Assembly: GCA_022710725.1 (NCBI GenBank)
Contig: JAKLGK010000001.1
Span: 177,010-241,009 of the forward strand
Direction of reading: 5' to 3'
Source: Verrucomicrobiota bacterium
GTDB taxonomy: Bacteria > Verrucomicrobiota > Kiritimatiellia > CAIQIC01 > JAGNIJ01
Length of the DNA: 64,000 nt
Every line of letters begins with the position of its first letter. Within the stretch, counting starts at the first letter, position 1. The notes beneath the pieces were generated by a model, which saw only the letters and a program-made list of their open reading frames with translations, made no database searches and was not told where the DNA came from. Shown piece after piece: positions 51,382-60,338 of this stretch. Both the position numbers and the translations under genes were made by a program.

Positions 51382-51630
51382 CTACTTGGCCGCAGCAGCC
51401 TCGAACGGCGCGGTCTCCGTGCCGTCCCCCTTCTTGATGAGTTGCTCGATCTTCCGCTCGACCTCGTTGAGTTGGCCGGAACAGAACTTGACCAGGCCGG
51501 AGCCTTCCTCGAAGACCTCCATCATTTTCTCCAGGCTCAACTGGCCGCTCTCCATTTCGGCCACGATCGCCTCGAGCCGGGCCAACGCCTTCTCGAAAGT
51601 CATTTTCTGGTCATTTTTCTTTTCCGCCAT
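51382..51630 (-). CDS. xseB: Exodeoxyribonuclease VII small subunit
   Basis: An 82-residue helical protein: MTFEKALARLEAIVAEMESG and LSLEKMMEVFEEG are the conserved core of XseB, several copies of which bind each XseA. The N-terminal MAEKKNDQK tail is typical. It overlaps the end of xseA by 20 bp. It converges with hypB. Confidence 0.94.
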   Translation of the reverse strand: MAEKKNDQKMTFEKALARLEAIVAEMESGQLSLEKMMEVFEEGSGLVKFCSGQLNEVERKIEQLIKKGDGTETAPFEAAAAK

Positions 51631-52936
51631 GCGCCCCTCCCTTCACGACCTCGGATTCCAGAGTGCCGCGATGTAATTTCGTCGAAATCCGCTCGCCCGC
51701 CGCCACCCGGGCGGCGTCCCGCAGGACCCGTCCGTCCGCGGACCGCGTAATGCTGAAGCCCCGCTCCAGCACGGCGTCCGGGCTCAAGGCCTTCAGCGAG
51801 GCCGCCAGCCGGCGCAGGTCCTGCTTCTTCGCGTCGCGCCATACGAGCGCCTGCTTCCGGAAACGCAGGCCCAGGTCGTCCAGCCGCTGCTGCCGCCGCT
51901 GGAGCCGATGCCGGACCTCGCGGGCCAGGCCCGCGTGCAGCGCCCCGATCCGCTGCCGGTACTGCTTCACCAGGCTGCGCGGCTCGCGGAACACGTCGCT
52001 GCGCTCGACCTTGAGCAGCCGGTTTTTCAGCTCCAGCGCGCGCTGCCGCAGGCCGCGGGCCAGCCGCCCCGCCCACTGGGCCAGCCACTGTTCGAACTCC
52101 GCCTTGGGCCGGACGACCAGTTCCGCCGCCGCGGACGGCGTCGGCGCGCGCAGGTCGGCGACAAAATCGCTGATGGTGAAGTCCGTCTCGTGCCCGACCG
52201 CGGAGATCACCGGCAGGGCCGACCGCGCGATCGCCCGCGCGACGACCTCTTCGTTGAAGGACCACAAGTCCTCGAGGCTCCCCCCGCCCCGCCCGACGAT
52301 CAGCACGTCCAGCCCGCCGCGCGCGTTGAGCGTGTCGATCGCCGCCGCAATCTCCGCCGCGGCCCCTTCGCCTTGCACCTTCACCGGCGCGACGAGGATG
52401 TACAGGTTCGGGAACCGCCGGCCCAGGATGTTCAGCATGTCCTGGATCGCCGCGCCGGTCGGCGAGGTGACGATCCCTATCCGCCGCGGCAGCATCGGCA
52501 ACGGCTTCTTGCGCGCCGCTTCGAACAGGCCCTCGGCCGCCAGCTTCTTCTTCAGTTGCTCAAACGCTTCCTGGAGGCTGCCCTTGCCCGCCTCCTCGAC
52601 GCGATGCACGATGATCTGGTATTGGCTGCGGATTTCGTACGCCGTGATATCTCCGAAGGCCCGGATTTTAAGCCCGTCCCGCAGTTCCACCTGCACATGC
52701 CGCCGGTCTCCACGGAACAGCGCCGCCTGGATCTGCGTCGATTCATCCTTGAGCGAGAAATACACGTGGCCCGAGGAGTGAACATGCACGTTGGAAAGCT
52801 CGCCCTCGACCCAGACGCTGCCGAACTCGTTCTCCAGCGCGACCCGGATGAGGCGGGTGAGCTCGGAGACCCGGTAAATCCGGCGGCCGTCCGGAGGTCT
52901 GGAGGGTTCAGGGTTCAGGGTCCGGCCACTATTCAC
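51611..52936 (-). CDS. xseA: Exodeoxyribonuclease VII large subunit
   Basis: Degrades single-stranded DNA in both directions. The 441-residue protein has an N-terminal OB fold (RVSELTRLIRVALENEFGSV, GHVYFSLKD), the catalytic region (IGIVTSPTGAAIQDML, IVGRGGGSLEDLWSFNEE, VISAVGHETDFTISDFVAD) and a long coiled coil. The reading frame opens at GTG 52936, which lies inside a 7-bp tandem repeat (GTGAATN), so its first ~13 residues are repeat-encoded. No better start follows before the conserved IYRVSEL. Length is normal for the family. Confidence 0.95.
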   Translation of the reverse strand: MNSGRTLNPEPSRPPDGRRIYRVSELTRLIRVALENEFGSVWVEGELSNVHVHSSGHVYFSLKDESTQIQAALFRGDRRHVQVELRDGLKIRAFGDITAYEIRSQYQIIVHRVEEAGKGSLQEAFEQLKKKLAAEGLFEAARKKPLPMLPRRIGIVTSPTGAAIQDMLNILGRRFPNLYILVAPVKVQGEGAAAEIAAAIDTLNARGGLDVLIVGRGGGSLEDLWSFNEEVVARAIARSALPVISAVGHETDFTISDFVADLRAPTPSAAAELVVRPKAEFEQWLAQWAGRLARGLRQRALELKNRLLKVERSDVFREPRSLVKQYRQRIGALHAGLAREVRHRLQRRQQRLDDLGLRFRKQALVWRDAKKQDLRRLAASLKALSPDAVLERGFSITRSADGRVLRDAARVAAGERISTKLHRGTLESEVVKGGAHGGKEK

Positions 52937-52957
52937 AATTCACCATTCACTATTCAC
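52927..52957 (-). repeat. Tandem GTGAATN repeat at the ymdB-xseA junction
   Basis: On the minus strand four direct copies of GTGAAT plus a variable base, followed by GTGG. The block contains the stop codon of ymdB and the GTG start of xseA. A second short repeat, CCCTGAA twice followed by CCCT, follows inside xseA codons 6-12. Confidence 0.8.
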
Positions 52958-53739
52958 TTCTCCACCCGCTCCCGCACCCGCTTGACCTTCTGCGCCCGGC
53001 CGGTCTCCGCGTCCACGGTAACCAGCAGGCCTTCCAGCCGCACGTCGCCGGTCGCGACGTCGAACGGGGACGGCAGGCCGGTGATGAACCGCTTGAGGAC
53101 CGGGGCCAGCTCGCGGCCCAGGACGCCGTCGTGCGGGCCGGTCATGCCGAGGTCGGTCAGGTAGGCCGTACCCTTCGGCAGGATGGTCTCGTCCGAGGTC
53201 TGCACGTGCGTGTGTGTGCCGACCACCGCGCTGACCCGGCCGTCGAGGTGCCGGCCCAGCGCGATTTTCTCGGAGGTGGCCTCGGCGTGGATGTCCACGA
53301 TGATCACCTTGCCCAGCCCCGCGTCCGGCTTGAGGACCTGGTCGACCGTCCGGAACGGGCAGTCGAAGTGGGGCGCCATGAAGACCCGCCCGACCACGCT
53401 CAACACCGTCACGCGCCCGCCGGGCGTGTCCACGCTGATCCAGCCCCGGCCGGGGCAGCCCGGCGCGGAATTCGCCGGGCGCAGCACGCGCGGCTCCTTC
53501 TCGATGAACGTCACCAGGTCCTTCTGGTCCCACGCATGGTCGCCCAGCGTGATGACGTCCGCTCCCGCGTCGAGGATCTCCCGAGCCAGCGGGCCGGTGA
53601 TCCCGCGTCCGCCCGCGGCGTTCTCCGCGTTGGCCACGACGAAGTCCACCTCGCCCTTCTGCCGCATCTGCCCGACCACGCGGGCAAAGGCCGCCCGGCC
53701 CGGGGATCCCACCATGTCGCCGACGATCAGGATTCGCAT
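52954..53739 (-). CDS. ymdB: YmdB-family metallophosphoesterase (TIGR00282)
   Basis: A 261-residue phosphodiesterase of the YmdB family, which hydrolyses 2',3'-cyclic AMP in Bacillus and acts with RNase Y. Metal motifs are ILIVGDMVGSPGR, VANAENAAGGRGI, ITLGDHAWDQKD, VDIHAEATSEK and VGTHTHVQTSDE. The third motif reads GDH where GNH is usual, a conservative Asn-to-Asp change at a metal-site residue. It starts 10 bp after rny; the pairing is conserved in many bacteria. Confidence 0.9.
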   Translation of the reverse strand: MRILIVGDMVGSPGRAAFARVVGQMRQKGEVDFVVANAENAAGGRGITGPLAREILDAGADVITLGDHAWDQKDLVTFIEKEPRVLRPANSAPGCPGRGWISVDTPGGRVTVLSVVGRVFMAPHFDCPFRTVDQVLKPDAGLGKVIIVDIHAEATSEKIALGRHLDGRVSAVVGTHTHVQTSDETILPKGTAYLTDLGMTGPHDGVLGRELAPVLKRFITGLPSPFDVATGDVRLEGLLVTVDAETGRAQKVKRVRERVEK

Positions 53740-53748
53740 GGGGTCTCC

Positions 53749-55317
53749 CTATTTCGCGTATTCCACGCACCGCATTTCCCGGATCACGGTGACCTTGATC
53801 TGCCCGGGATACTTCATTTCCTGCTCGATCTGCTTGCTGATGTTGCGGGCCATCTGCATGGCCTCGTTGTCGTCGATCTTGCCCGGCTCGACGATCACGC
53901 GGATCTCGCGGCCCGCCTGCATCGCGTAGCTTTTCTCGACGCCGCGGAAGCTGCTCGCGATATCCTCGAGCTTCTCCAGGCGCTTGAGGTAGATGGCCGT
54001 GGTTTCCGAACGCGCGCCCGGGCGCGAGGCGGAGATGGCGTCCGCCGCCGTCGCGAGAACCGCGTAGGTGTTGCCGCCCGCCTCCACCTCGCCGTGGTGC
54101 GCCGCGACGGCGTTGACCACGACCGCCGCCTCGCCGCATTTCCGGAGCAGGTCCGCCCCGATGATCGCGTGGTTGCCCTCGACCTGGTGGTCGATCGCCT
54201 TGCCGATGTCGTGGAACAGGCCGACCCGCTTGGCGACGACCGGGTCCAGCCCGAGGTCCGCGGCCATCATCCCCATGAGCTGCGCGGTCTCGATCGAATG
54301 CCGCAGCACGTTCTGCGCGAAGCTGTGCCGGAACTTCAGCCGGCCGAGCGTCCGGACCAGCTCGGGCGCCACGCCCTGCAGGCCCAGCTCGAAGATCGCC
54401 TCCTCGCCGGCCTTGCGCGTGACCTCGTCCATCTCCTCGCGGACCTTGGCGACGACCTCCTCGATCCGCGCCGGGTGGATGCGCCCGTCGGCCATCAGGC
54501 GCTCCAGGGAGACCTTGGCCACCTCGCGGCGCAGGGGATCGAACGAAGAGATCACGACGACCTCCGGCGTGTCGTCGATCAGGAAGCTCACGCCCGTCGC
54601 CGCCTCGAGCGCCCGGATGTTGCGGCCCTCGCGCCCGATGATCCGCCCCTTCATCTCGTCGTTCGGAAGGTTCAGCGTGCTGGTCGTGACCTCGGCGACC
54701 TGCTCGGAGGCGTAGCGCTGGATGGCGGTCGTGATGATCTCGCGGGCCTCCTTCTCGGCGCCGGCCTTGGCCTCCTCCTGGTATTTCCGGATCATGGCGC
54801 CCGTCTCGGCGCGCAGCTCCTCGTCGACCTTCTGCAGCAGGATCCGCCGGGCCTCCTCGTGCGACAGGCCGGCGACCTCCTGCAGCTTGACCTTCTCCTG
54901 GTCCACGACGGCCTGGATCTGGGCCTCGCGGGTGCGAACCGCCTCCTTGGCCTTCTCGATCTCGGCCATCCGCTCGTCCAGGACCTGTTCCTTCTTGTCC
55001 AGGACGCCCAGCTTGCGGTCCAGGTTGCCCTCGCGGGCGGCAATGCGCTCCTCCAGCGCCATCAGTTCCTGCCGCCGCGACCGGATCTCCGCCTCGAAGG
55101 CGTCGCGGGCGCGCATGACCTCGTCGCGGGCCTGGATCTGCGCCTCGCGGGCGATGACCTCGGCGTCTTTCTTCGCCTGCTCCAAGGTCAGCTCGGCCCG
55201 CTTCTCGATCGTGTGCGCGTGGGCGCGGGCAAAGAGCGCCCGGGTGTAAAAACCCAGGACCATCAGCAGGAAGGCGAATACGGTGGGCATCCACCAGTTG
55301 GTTGTCAGTTCTTCCAT
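53749..55317 (-). CDS. rny: Ribonuclease Y
   Basis: A membrane-tethered endoribonuclease that initiates mRNA decay. The start is ATG 55317 (MEELTTNWWM) with GGAG 8-11 nt before it. The 522-residue protein has an N-terminal membrane helix (~residues 10-30), a long coiled coil (~30-205), a KH domain (GRIIGREGRNIRALEAATGV) and an HD domain with FRHSFAQNVLRHSIETAQL, GLFHDIGKAIDHQVEG and AHHGEVEAG. All catalytic His/Asp are present. It stands 2 bp after fthC and before ymdB. Confidence 0.96.
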   Translation of the reverse strand: MEELTTNWWMPTVFAFLLMVLGFYTRALFARAHAHTIEKRAELTLEQAKKDAEVIAREAQIQARDEVMRARDAFEAEIRSRRQELMALEERIAAREGNLDRKLGVLDKKEQVLDERMAEIEKAKEAVRTREAQIQAVVDQEKVKLQEVAGLSHEEARRILLQKVDEELRAETGAMIRKYQEEAKAGAEKEAREIITTAIQRYASEQVAEVTTSTLNLPNDEMKGRIIGREGRNIRALEAATGVSFLIDDTPEVVVISSFDPLRREVAKVSLERLMADGRIHPARIEEVVAKVREEMDEVTRKAGEEAIFELGLQGVAPELVRTLGRLKFRHSFAQNVLRHSIETAQLMGMMAADLGLDPVVAKRVGLFHDIGKAIDHQVEGNHAIIGADLLRKCGEAAVVVNAVAAHHGEVEAGGNTYAVLATAADAISASRPGARSETTAIYLKRLEKLEDIASSFRGVEKSYAMQAGREIRVIVEPGKIDDNEAMQMARNISKQIEQEMKYPGQIKVTVIREMRCVEYAK

Positions 55318-55319
55318 GT

Positions 55320-55931
55320 TCAGCTCCTGCCGGCTTGAAGAAGGCGACCGGCGGTTTCGGGGTTTCGTTTCAGGGATTCCTTCATCACGTACATTCGTTC
55401 GTCCGTCGCCACGGCGTCCATGTTCACGTCGTGCGCGGCGCGCGGCACCCGGCGCACGAGCTGCGCCTCGAACGCCACGCCGACGCGAAGGCCCGCCGTG
55501 CGCGCCAGCAGGCGGTCGTAGTGCCCGCCCCCGCGCCCCAGCCGCCGGCCCTTCGCGTCGAAGGCCAGGCCTGGGACCAGGACCAGTTCGATGTTCCGCG
55601 GATCGGCCGCCCGCCGCCGGGCCGGCTCGGTGATGCCGTACTGCCCGGCCTTCTCCGCCGCGCCCGGCGTCCACCAGGCCCACGCGTAGGCGCCCTTCGC
55701 GCCGTCGAACGCCGGCACGCAGATCCGGACGCCCCGCCGCGCGGCCGCGCGCAGGAGCGGACCCAATTCCGGCTCGCCCGGCGTCGCCCGGTAGGCGGCG
55801 ATCACCCGCGCCGCGCGGAAGACCGGCCACGCGGCCAGCCGCCGCCGCACCTTCCCGCTCCACGCGCGCACCCGCGCCGCCGTCCAGCGGGCTCGAAGAC
55901 CGCGCATTTTCTTTCGCAGGGCGTCCTTCAT
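55320..55931 (-). CDS. fthC: 5-formyltetrahydrofolate cyclo-ligase
   Basis: Returns 5-formyl-THF to 5,10-methenyl-THF with ATP. The 203-residue protein has an Arg/Lys-rich N-terminus (MKDALRKKMRGLRARW), IAAYRATPGEPELGPLL and the signature VLVPGLAFDAKGRRLGRGGG followed by HYDRLL. It overlaps rarA by 4 bp. The gene often sits beside 6S RNA, and here rarA lies between them. Confidence 0.94.
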   Translation of the reverse strand: MKDALRKKMRGLRARWTAARVRAWSGKVRRRLAAWPVFRAARVIAAYRATPGEPELGPLLRAAARRGVRICVPAFDGAKGAYAWAWWTPGAAEKAGQYGITEPARRRAADPRNIELVLVPGLAFDAKGRRLGRGGGHYDRLLARTAGLRVGVAFEAQLVRRVPRAAHDVNMDAVATDERMYVMKESLKRNPETAGRLLQAGRS

Positions 55932-57271
55932 TCCGGCTTCTTCCCGCGGCGCGCCTTCTTGCGCTGCTCGTTCCAGTGCTCGATCCGCCGCTTGATCGTC
56001 TCCTCGTAGCCCTGCTCCGTGGGCTCGTAGTAGATCTTCGATGTCGGCGCGTATTCCTGGTCCACGAAATGCCCCTCGAAGCTGTGGGCGTACTGGTAGC
56101 CCGTGTGCCCGAATTCCTTCGCGGCCTTCTTGGAGCCCGTGCTGCGCAGCGGGCGCGGGACCGGCAGGACGCGGTCGTTCTTGACGTCGTCCATCGCCGC
56201 CTCGATCCCCATGTAGGAGGCGTTGCTCTTGGGCGCCGTCGCCAGGTACGTCGTCGCCTGGGCCAGGACGATCCGCGCCTCGGGCATCCCGACGAAGTCC
56301 ACGGCCTCGAGCGCCGAGGTCGCCACGGTCAGCCCGCGCGGATCGGCGTTGCCGATGTCCTCCGAGGCCAGGATCACCAGCCGCCGCGCGACGAAGCGCG
56401 GATCCTCGCCCGCGTAGAGCATCTTCGCCAGCCAGTAGAGCGCCGCGTTCGGGTCCGAGCCGCGCACGCTTTTGATGAAGGCGGAGATCGTGTCGTAGTG
56501 GCCGTCCTCGTCGTGGTCGTAGACGACGGCCTTTTTCTGGATCGAGTCCGCCGCCGCGTCGCGGGTGACGAGGACGGTCCCGTCCGGCCCTTTTGGCGAC
56601 GTGAGCGCGGCGATTTCGAGGGCATTGAGCGCGCGCCGCGCGTCGCCCTCGCAGACCTTCGCCAGGTGGTCGAGCGCCTCCGGTTCGGCGCGCGCGGGCA
56701 GCGCGCGCAGGGCCTCGTCGGTTTCCAACGCGCGGTCGAGCAGGCGCCGGACGTGCTCCGGCGCGAGGGCCTCGAGCTGGAAGATCTGCGAGCGGGACGT
56801 CAGCGGCGAGTTGATGAAGAAGAAGGGATTGTGCGTCGTGGCGCCGACCAGGATCACGGCGCCGTCCTCGACGTAGGGCAGCAGGACGTCCTGCTGCGCC
56901 TTGTTGAAGCGGTGGATCTCGTCGATGAAGAGGATGGTTTCCACGCCGCTGGTCGCGCGGCGGTTCCGGGCCGCCTCGAGGTGGGCGCGCAGCCCGGCGA
57001 CGTTTTCCAGCACGCCGCTGGTCCGGACGAACTTGCGGCGGGTGACCCGGGCGATGACCTCGGCCAGGGTGGTCTTGCCGCAGCCGGGCGGGCCGTAAAG
57101 GATCAGGCTACCGAGCCGGTCGGCCTCGATGGCGCGGCGGAGCAGCTTGCCCGGGCCGAGCAGGTGCTCCTGCCCGACCACGTCGTCGAGGGTCCGGGGG
57201 CGCACGCGCGCGGCCAGCGGCCGCTTTTTCGCGTGCTCCGGTTTTTCCTCCTGCTCGAATAACTCGTCCAT
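55928..57271 (-). CDS. rarA: Replication-associated recombination protein A (MgsA/RarA AAA+ ATPase)
   Basis: A 447-residue AAA+ ATPase that acts at stalled replication forks. It has VRPRTLDDVVGQEHLLG, Walker A YGPPGCGKTTLAEV, Walker B LFIDEIHRFNKAQQD and arginine-finger-region sequence TSRSQIFQLEAL. The C-terminal part (AFIKSVRGSDPNAALYWLAK, YEPTEQGYE) is the conserved tetramer domain. The gene starts 18 bp downstream of the 6S RNA U-tract. GGAGCGGAG precedes the ATG. Confidence 0.96.
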   Translation of the reverse strand: MDELFEQEEKPEHAKKRPLAARVRPRTLDDVVGQEHLLGPGKLLRRAIEADRLGSLILYGPPGCGKTTLAEVIARVTRRKFVRTSGVLENVAGLRAHLEAARNRRATSGVETILFIDEIHRFNKAQQDVLLPYVEDGAVILVGATTHNPFFFINSPLTSRSQIFQLEALAPEHVRRLLDRALETDEALRALPARAEPEALDHLAKVCEGDARRALNALEIAALTSPKGPDGTVLVTRDAAADSIQKKAVVYDHDEDGHYDTISAFIKSVRGSDPNAALYWLAKMLYAGEDPRFVARRLVILASEDIGNADPRGLTVATSALEAVDFVGMPEARIVLAQATTYLATAPKSNASYMGIEAAMDDVKNDRVLPVPRPLRSTGSKKAAKEFGHTGYQYAHSFEGHFVDQEYAPTSKIYYEPTEQGYEETIKRRIEHWNEQRKKARRGKKPE

Positions 57272-57288
57272 CGCTCCGCTCCGGGGGC

Positions 57289-57479
57289 AAAAAAATACCC
57301 CGCCATTGCCGTTGGGGCTCTATCCCTGAACCTCGCTTAACGAGGTGGGTGCTCCGCCGATCGGTCTCCAAGTCCCCCGGGTTTAGACAGGGGCATGTGG
57401 GCGCCGCCCGGACTTCGAGCTCCCTGATGGTTAATGTTGGGTCAGAGAATTCGGCCCGATCACGAACAAGGCAGGGTAT
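57289..57479 (-). ncRNA. ssrS: 6S RNA
   Basis: A ~185-nt RNA (57479-57295) with a closing stem AUACCCUGCC (57479-57470) pairing with GGCGGGGUAU (57304-57295), followed by seven U (57295-57289). Inside are the 6S-type strands: ...CUCUGACCCAACAUUAACC then CAGGGAGCUCG on the 5' side, and an ACCUCGUUAAGCGAGGUUCAGGG element on the 3' side resembling the 6S 3' arm. Length, long imperfect hairpin and position upstream of rarA-fthC agree with 6S RNA, which binds sigma-70 RNA polymerase. No covariance search could be run. Confidence 0.82.
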
Positions 57480-57776
57480 TTTTTTACCCCCGGACCCCGC
57501 GGCCCGGAGGAAATCCCTTTTCTTTGGCAAAGAACAGGCCGCCGGCTATCCGGCGGTCGGCCCGGGCGCCGGTCCCCGCGGACCCGGCCCCGCTCTCGGC
57601 CGAACCCCGGGCGCCGAAGCCCTCCGGGGCCGCGCGGGCTCCGCGTATTTCGGAAGGGGCTGCCAACTGTCCAATGGATTCACAGCAGCCCGCCATCCCG
57701 CGCCTGCGAATACGAACACTAGTTCATTCCATGACGGAATCATGGGAATCTACTCTGCCTTGTTCAAATTGATCGT
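57480..57776. other. 297-bp intergenic region between 6S RNA and pheT
   Basis: GC-rich, no plausible gene. It contains an inverted repeat CCATGA-N5-TCATGG near 57728 and must hold the 6S promoter and possibly the pheT terminator, neither of which stands out clearly. Confidence 0.6.
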
Positions 57777-60182
57777 TCAGCTCTCGCGGATCTCCGCGTT
57801 CAGCTCGCGCTTCAGCGCTTGCTTTATGGCTTCATGATAGCCGTTGGCTTCCTCGTCCGTCAAGGTCCGTGATGCCGACCGGTAAGTCAATGCGTAGGCG
57901 AGACTTCGACGGCCCGCGCCGATGCTTCCACCGGAAAATATATCAAATATTTCGATATTTTCCAGTTCCGCCGGCGCCGCCTTCCGGATCAGCCGCACCA
58001 CGTCCTCGTGCCGGATCGCCGCGTCCACGATCAGCGCCACGTCGCGCCGGACCGACGGATACGCCGGGACCGGCCGGCACGCGGGCGTCACGTGCGCGCG
58101 GCCCAGCAGCGGCGCCAGCCGCACCTCGAGCACGGCGACCGGCTGGGTCATCCGCCACTCGGCCCGCTGTTTCGCGGCCACCAGGCCCATGCGGCCGACC
58201 GGTTCGCCGCCGATGAACAGCGCCGCCGCGCTCCCGGGCTCCAGGTACGGACAGCCCGCGTCCGCCTCCAGCCGCCACTCGACGCCCTGCGCGCGCGCCA
58301 GTTCCTCCCACGCGCCCTTGAGCCAGAGATACATCTCCTGCGGCTCGACCGGCCGGCGGCGGTCCAGCCCCGTCCGCCCCGCCGGGCCCATCAGCCCGAT
58401 CGCGAGCCGGTCCTCCTCGAACGGCTGCCCGTCCGGCCCCGCGCCGAACACGCGCCCGATCTCGAAGAACGCGGCCTCCTCGACCTGGCGCGCCAGGTTG
58501 CGGCCCAGCGTATCCACCATCTGCGGCGCCAGCGCCGTGCGCATGACGGCGTGGTCCTGGCTCACGGGATTCGGGATCACCAGCCGCCGGGTCGCATCGC
58601 CGGGATCGAACAGGTCCAGAAACCGGGCCGATACGAAGCTGTAATTCATGATCTCGCGCAGCCCCAGCCCCACAAGGTGGGCGCGGCAGGAGGAGACGGC
58701 GCGCCAAGCCGCATCGCTCGATCCTTCAATGATTTGCGCGTGCGGCGACGGCGACGGGATATTGTCCAGGCCATGGACGCGCGCGAACTCCTCGGCCAAG
58801 TCCACCTCGACCTCGAGGTCCGGCCGGAAGCTCGGAACCCGCACCGTGCAGCCCTGCGCGTCCGCCTTCTCGACCGGCAGTTCGAGCGACTCGAAAACCT
58901 GCTTGATCCGCTCGCCACTCTCGTTCAGGCCGAGCAGCGCGTTGACCTTGTCGAACCGGCAGAGAATCCGGCGCGGCTCGGGCTGCTTCGCGAAGACGTC
59001 CACCACGCCGCGCGCGACGGTCGCGCCGGCGAGGTCCGCCATCAGCTGCGCCGCGCGGCGGCTCGCCCATTCCGTGCGCCCGATGTCCACGCCGCGCTCG
59101 AAGCGGTAGGACGATTCCGTGGAGAGGCCGAGCTTCTTCGACGTGCGCCGGATATCCTGCGGACGGAAGCACGCGCTTTCGAGCAGGACCGTGTGCGTCG
59201 CGTCGCGGATCTCGCTGCCCGCGCCGCCCATGATGCCCGCCATGGCGACCGGCCGCCGCGCGTCGCAGATCGCCAGCATGTCCGGCGTCACCGCGCGCTC
59301 GATGCCGTCCAGCGTCGCAAGCTTCTCGCCCGCGCGGACGCGCCGGACGACGATCCGCCCCTCCTCCAGCAGTTCCTGGTCGAAGGCATGGAGCGGCTGG
59401 CCGCACTCGAGCATGACGTAGTTCGTGATGTCCACGACGTTGCTGATCGCGCGGATGCCGGAGAGTTCCAGGCGCCGCTTCATCCAGGCGGGCGACGGGC
59501 CGATCTTCACGCCGGCCATCACGCGGGCCGTGTAGCGCGGGCAGCCCTCGGCGTCCTCAACCTCCACGCGCGCAAGCTGTTCCACCGCCGGATCGGATTC
59601 CGCGAAACGGACCTCGGGCCACTTCGCGCGGCTCCCGTACAGCGCCGCCACCTCGCGCGCCATGCCGAGGACGCTCAAGCAGTCCGGCCGGTTCGGCGTG
59701 ACGGAGAGATCGAGCACGGCCTCCGGCGGGCCGAGGACCTCGGCGAGCGGCGTGCCCGGCGCCCAGGCCGCGTCGAGTTCCATCAGCCCGGCATGATTAT
59801 CGGACAGGCCCAGTTCGTCCTCGGCGCACAGCATGCCGTGCGACTCGACGCCGCGGATCCTCGCGGCCTTGAGCTTCAGGCCGTTCGGCAGCGTCACGCC
59901 CGCGGGCGCGAACGGGCACTTCATCCCGGCGCGCGCGTTCGGGGCGCCGCAGACGACGGTCAACTCGCCCCGGCCGGTGTTCACCGCGCAGAGCGTAAGC
60001 TTGTCCGCGTTGGGGTGCCGGTCCACGCGCAGGATTTCGCCGACGACGACGCCCTCGTACGTCGAGCCGAAGATCTCGAGGCCTTCGACCTCGGTGCCGG
60101 AAAAGGTCAGCTTGTCCGCCAGCCCCCGCGGCGTGTCCTCGAACTCGACATACTCTTTCAGCCAACTGATCGGCAATCGCAT
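57777..60182 (-). CDS. pheT: Phenylalanyl-tRNA synthetase beta subunit
   Basis: The beta subunit of the alpha2-beta2 enzyme. The 801-residue protein starts at ATG 60182 (MRLPISWLKEYVEF), the canonical N-terminus; 38 extra codons upstream are palindromic repeat DNA. Domains in order: tRNA-binding OB fold (VVVGEILRVDRHPNADKLTL), B3/4 editing domain, B5 (FDKVNALLGLNESGERI), core FRPDLEVEVDLAEEFARVHG, and C-terminal anticodon-binding fold (YPSVRRDVALIVD). Unusually, pheS is not adjacent. Two TTTTCCAAT-type palindromes stand in its leader. Confidence 0.95.
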   Translation of the reverse strand: MRLPISWLKEYVEFEDTPRGLADKLTFSGTEVEGLEIFGSTYEGVVVGEILRVDRHPNADKLTLCAVNTGRGELTVVCGAPNARAGMKCPFAPAGVTLPNGLKLKAARIRGVESHGMLCAEDELGLSDNHAGLMELDAAWAPGTPLAEVLGPPEAVLDLSVTPNRPDCLSVLGMAREVAALYGSRAKWPEVRFAESDPAVEQLARVEVEDAEGCPRYTARVMAGVKIGPSPAWMKRRLELSGIRAISNVVDITNYVMLECGQPLHAFDQELLEEGRIVVRRVRAGEKLATLDGIERAVTPDMLAICDARRPVAMAGIMGGAGSEIRDATHTVLLESACFRPQDIRRTSKKLGLSTESSYRFERGVDIGRTEWASRRAAQLMADLAGATVARGVVDVFAKQPEPRRILCRFDKVNALLGLNESGERIKQVFESLELPVEKADAQGCTVRVPSFRPDLEVEVDLAEEFARVHGLDNIPSPSPHAQIIEGSSDAAWRAVSSCRAHLVGLGLREIMNYSFVSARFLDLFDPGDATRRLVIPNPVSQDHAVMRTALAPQMVDTLGRNLARQVEEAAFFEIGRVFGAGPDGQPFEEDRLAIGLMGPAGRTGLDRRRPVEPQEMYLWLKGAWEELARAQGVEWRLEADAGCPYLEPGSAAALFIGGEPVGRMGLVAAKQRAEWRMTQPVAVLEVRLAPLLGRAHVTPACRPVPAYPSVRRDVALIVDAAIRHEDVVRLIRKAAPAELENIEIFDIFSGGSIGAGRRSLAYALTYRSASRTLTDEEANGYHEAIKQALKRELNAEIRES

Positions 60183-60196
60183 GGCGTACCTGCCTG

Positions 60197-60248
60197 TCTT
60201 CCAATGACTGGAAAAATCTAAGGGGCATTTTCCCAAACATTGGGAAAA
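60197..60248. repeat. Two phased CCAA...TTGG palindromes upstream of pheT
   Basis: 60197-60215 (TCTTCCAATGACTGGAAAA) and 60228-60248 (TTTTCCCAAACATTGGGAAA and one more A) have centres about 32 bp apart, like the array at 38686-38798. They start 15 bp before the pheT ATG. Confidence 0.78.
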
Positions 60249-60338
60249 GTATCGAGCCTTTTTCGGGCTCGCGGGAGCTCGCCCGTCACCGGTCAAAAGG
60301 CCTGGAGGGCGGAGCTCCGCGACGCCGCAAAGCAGCGG

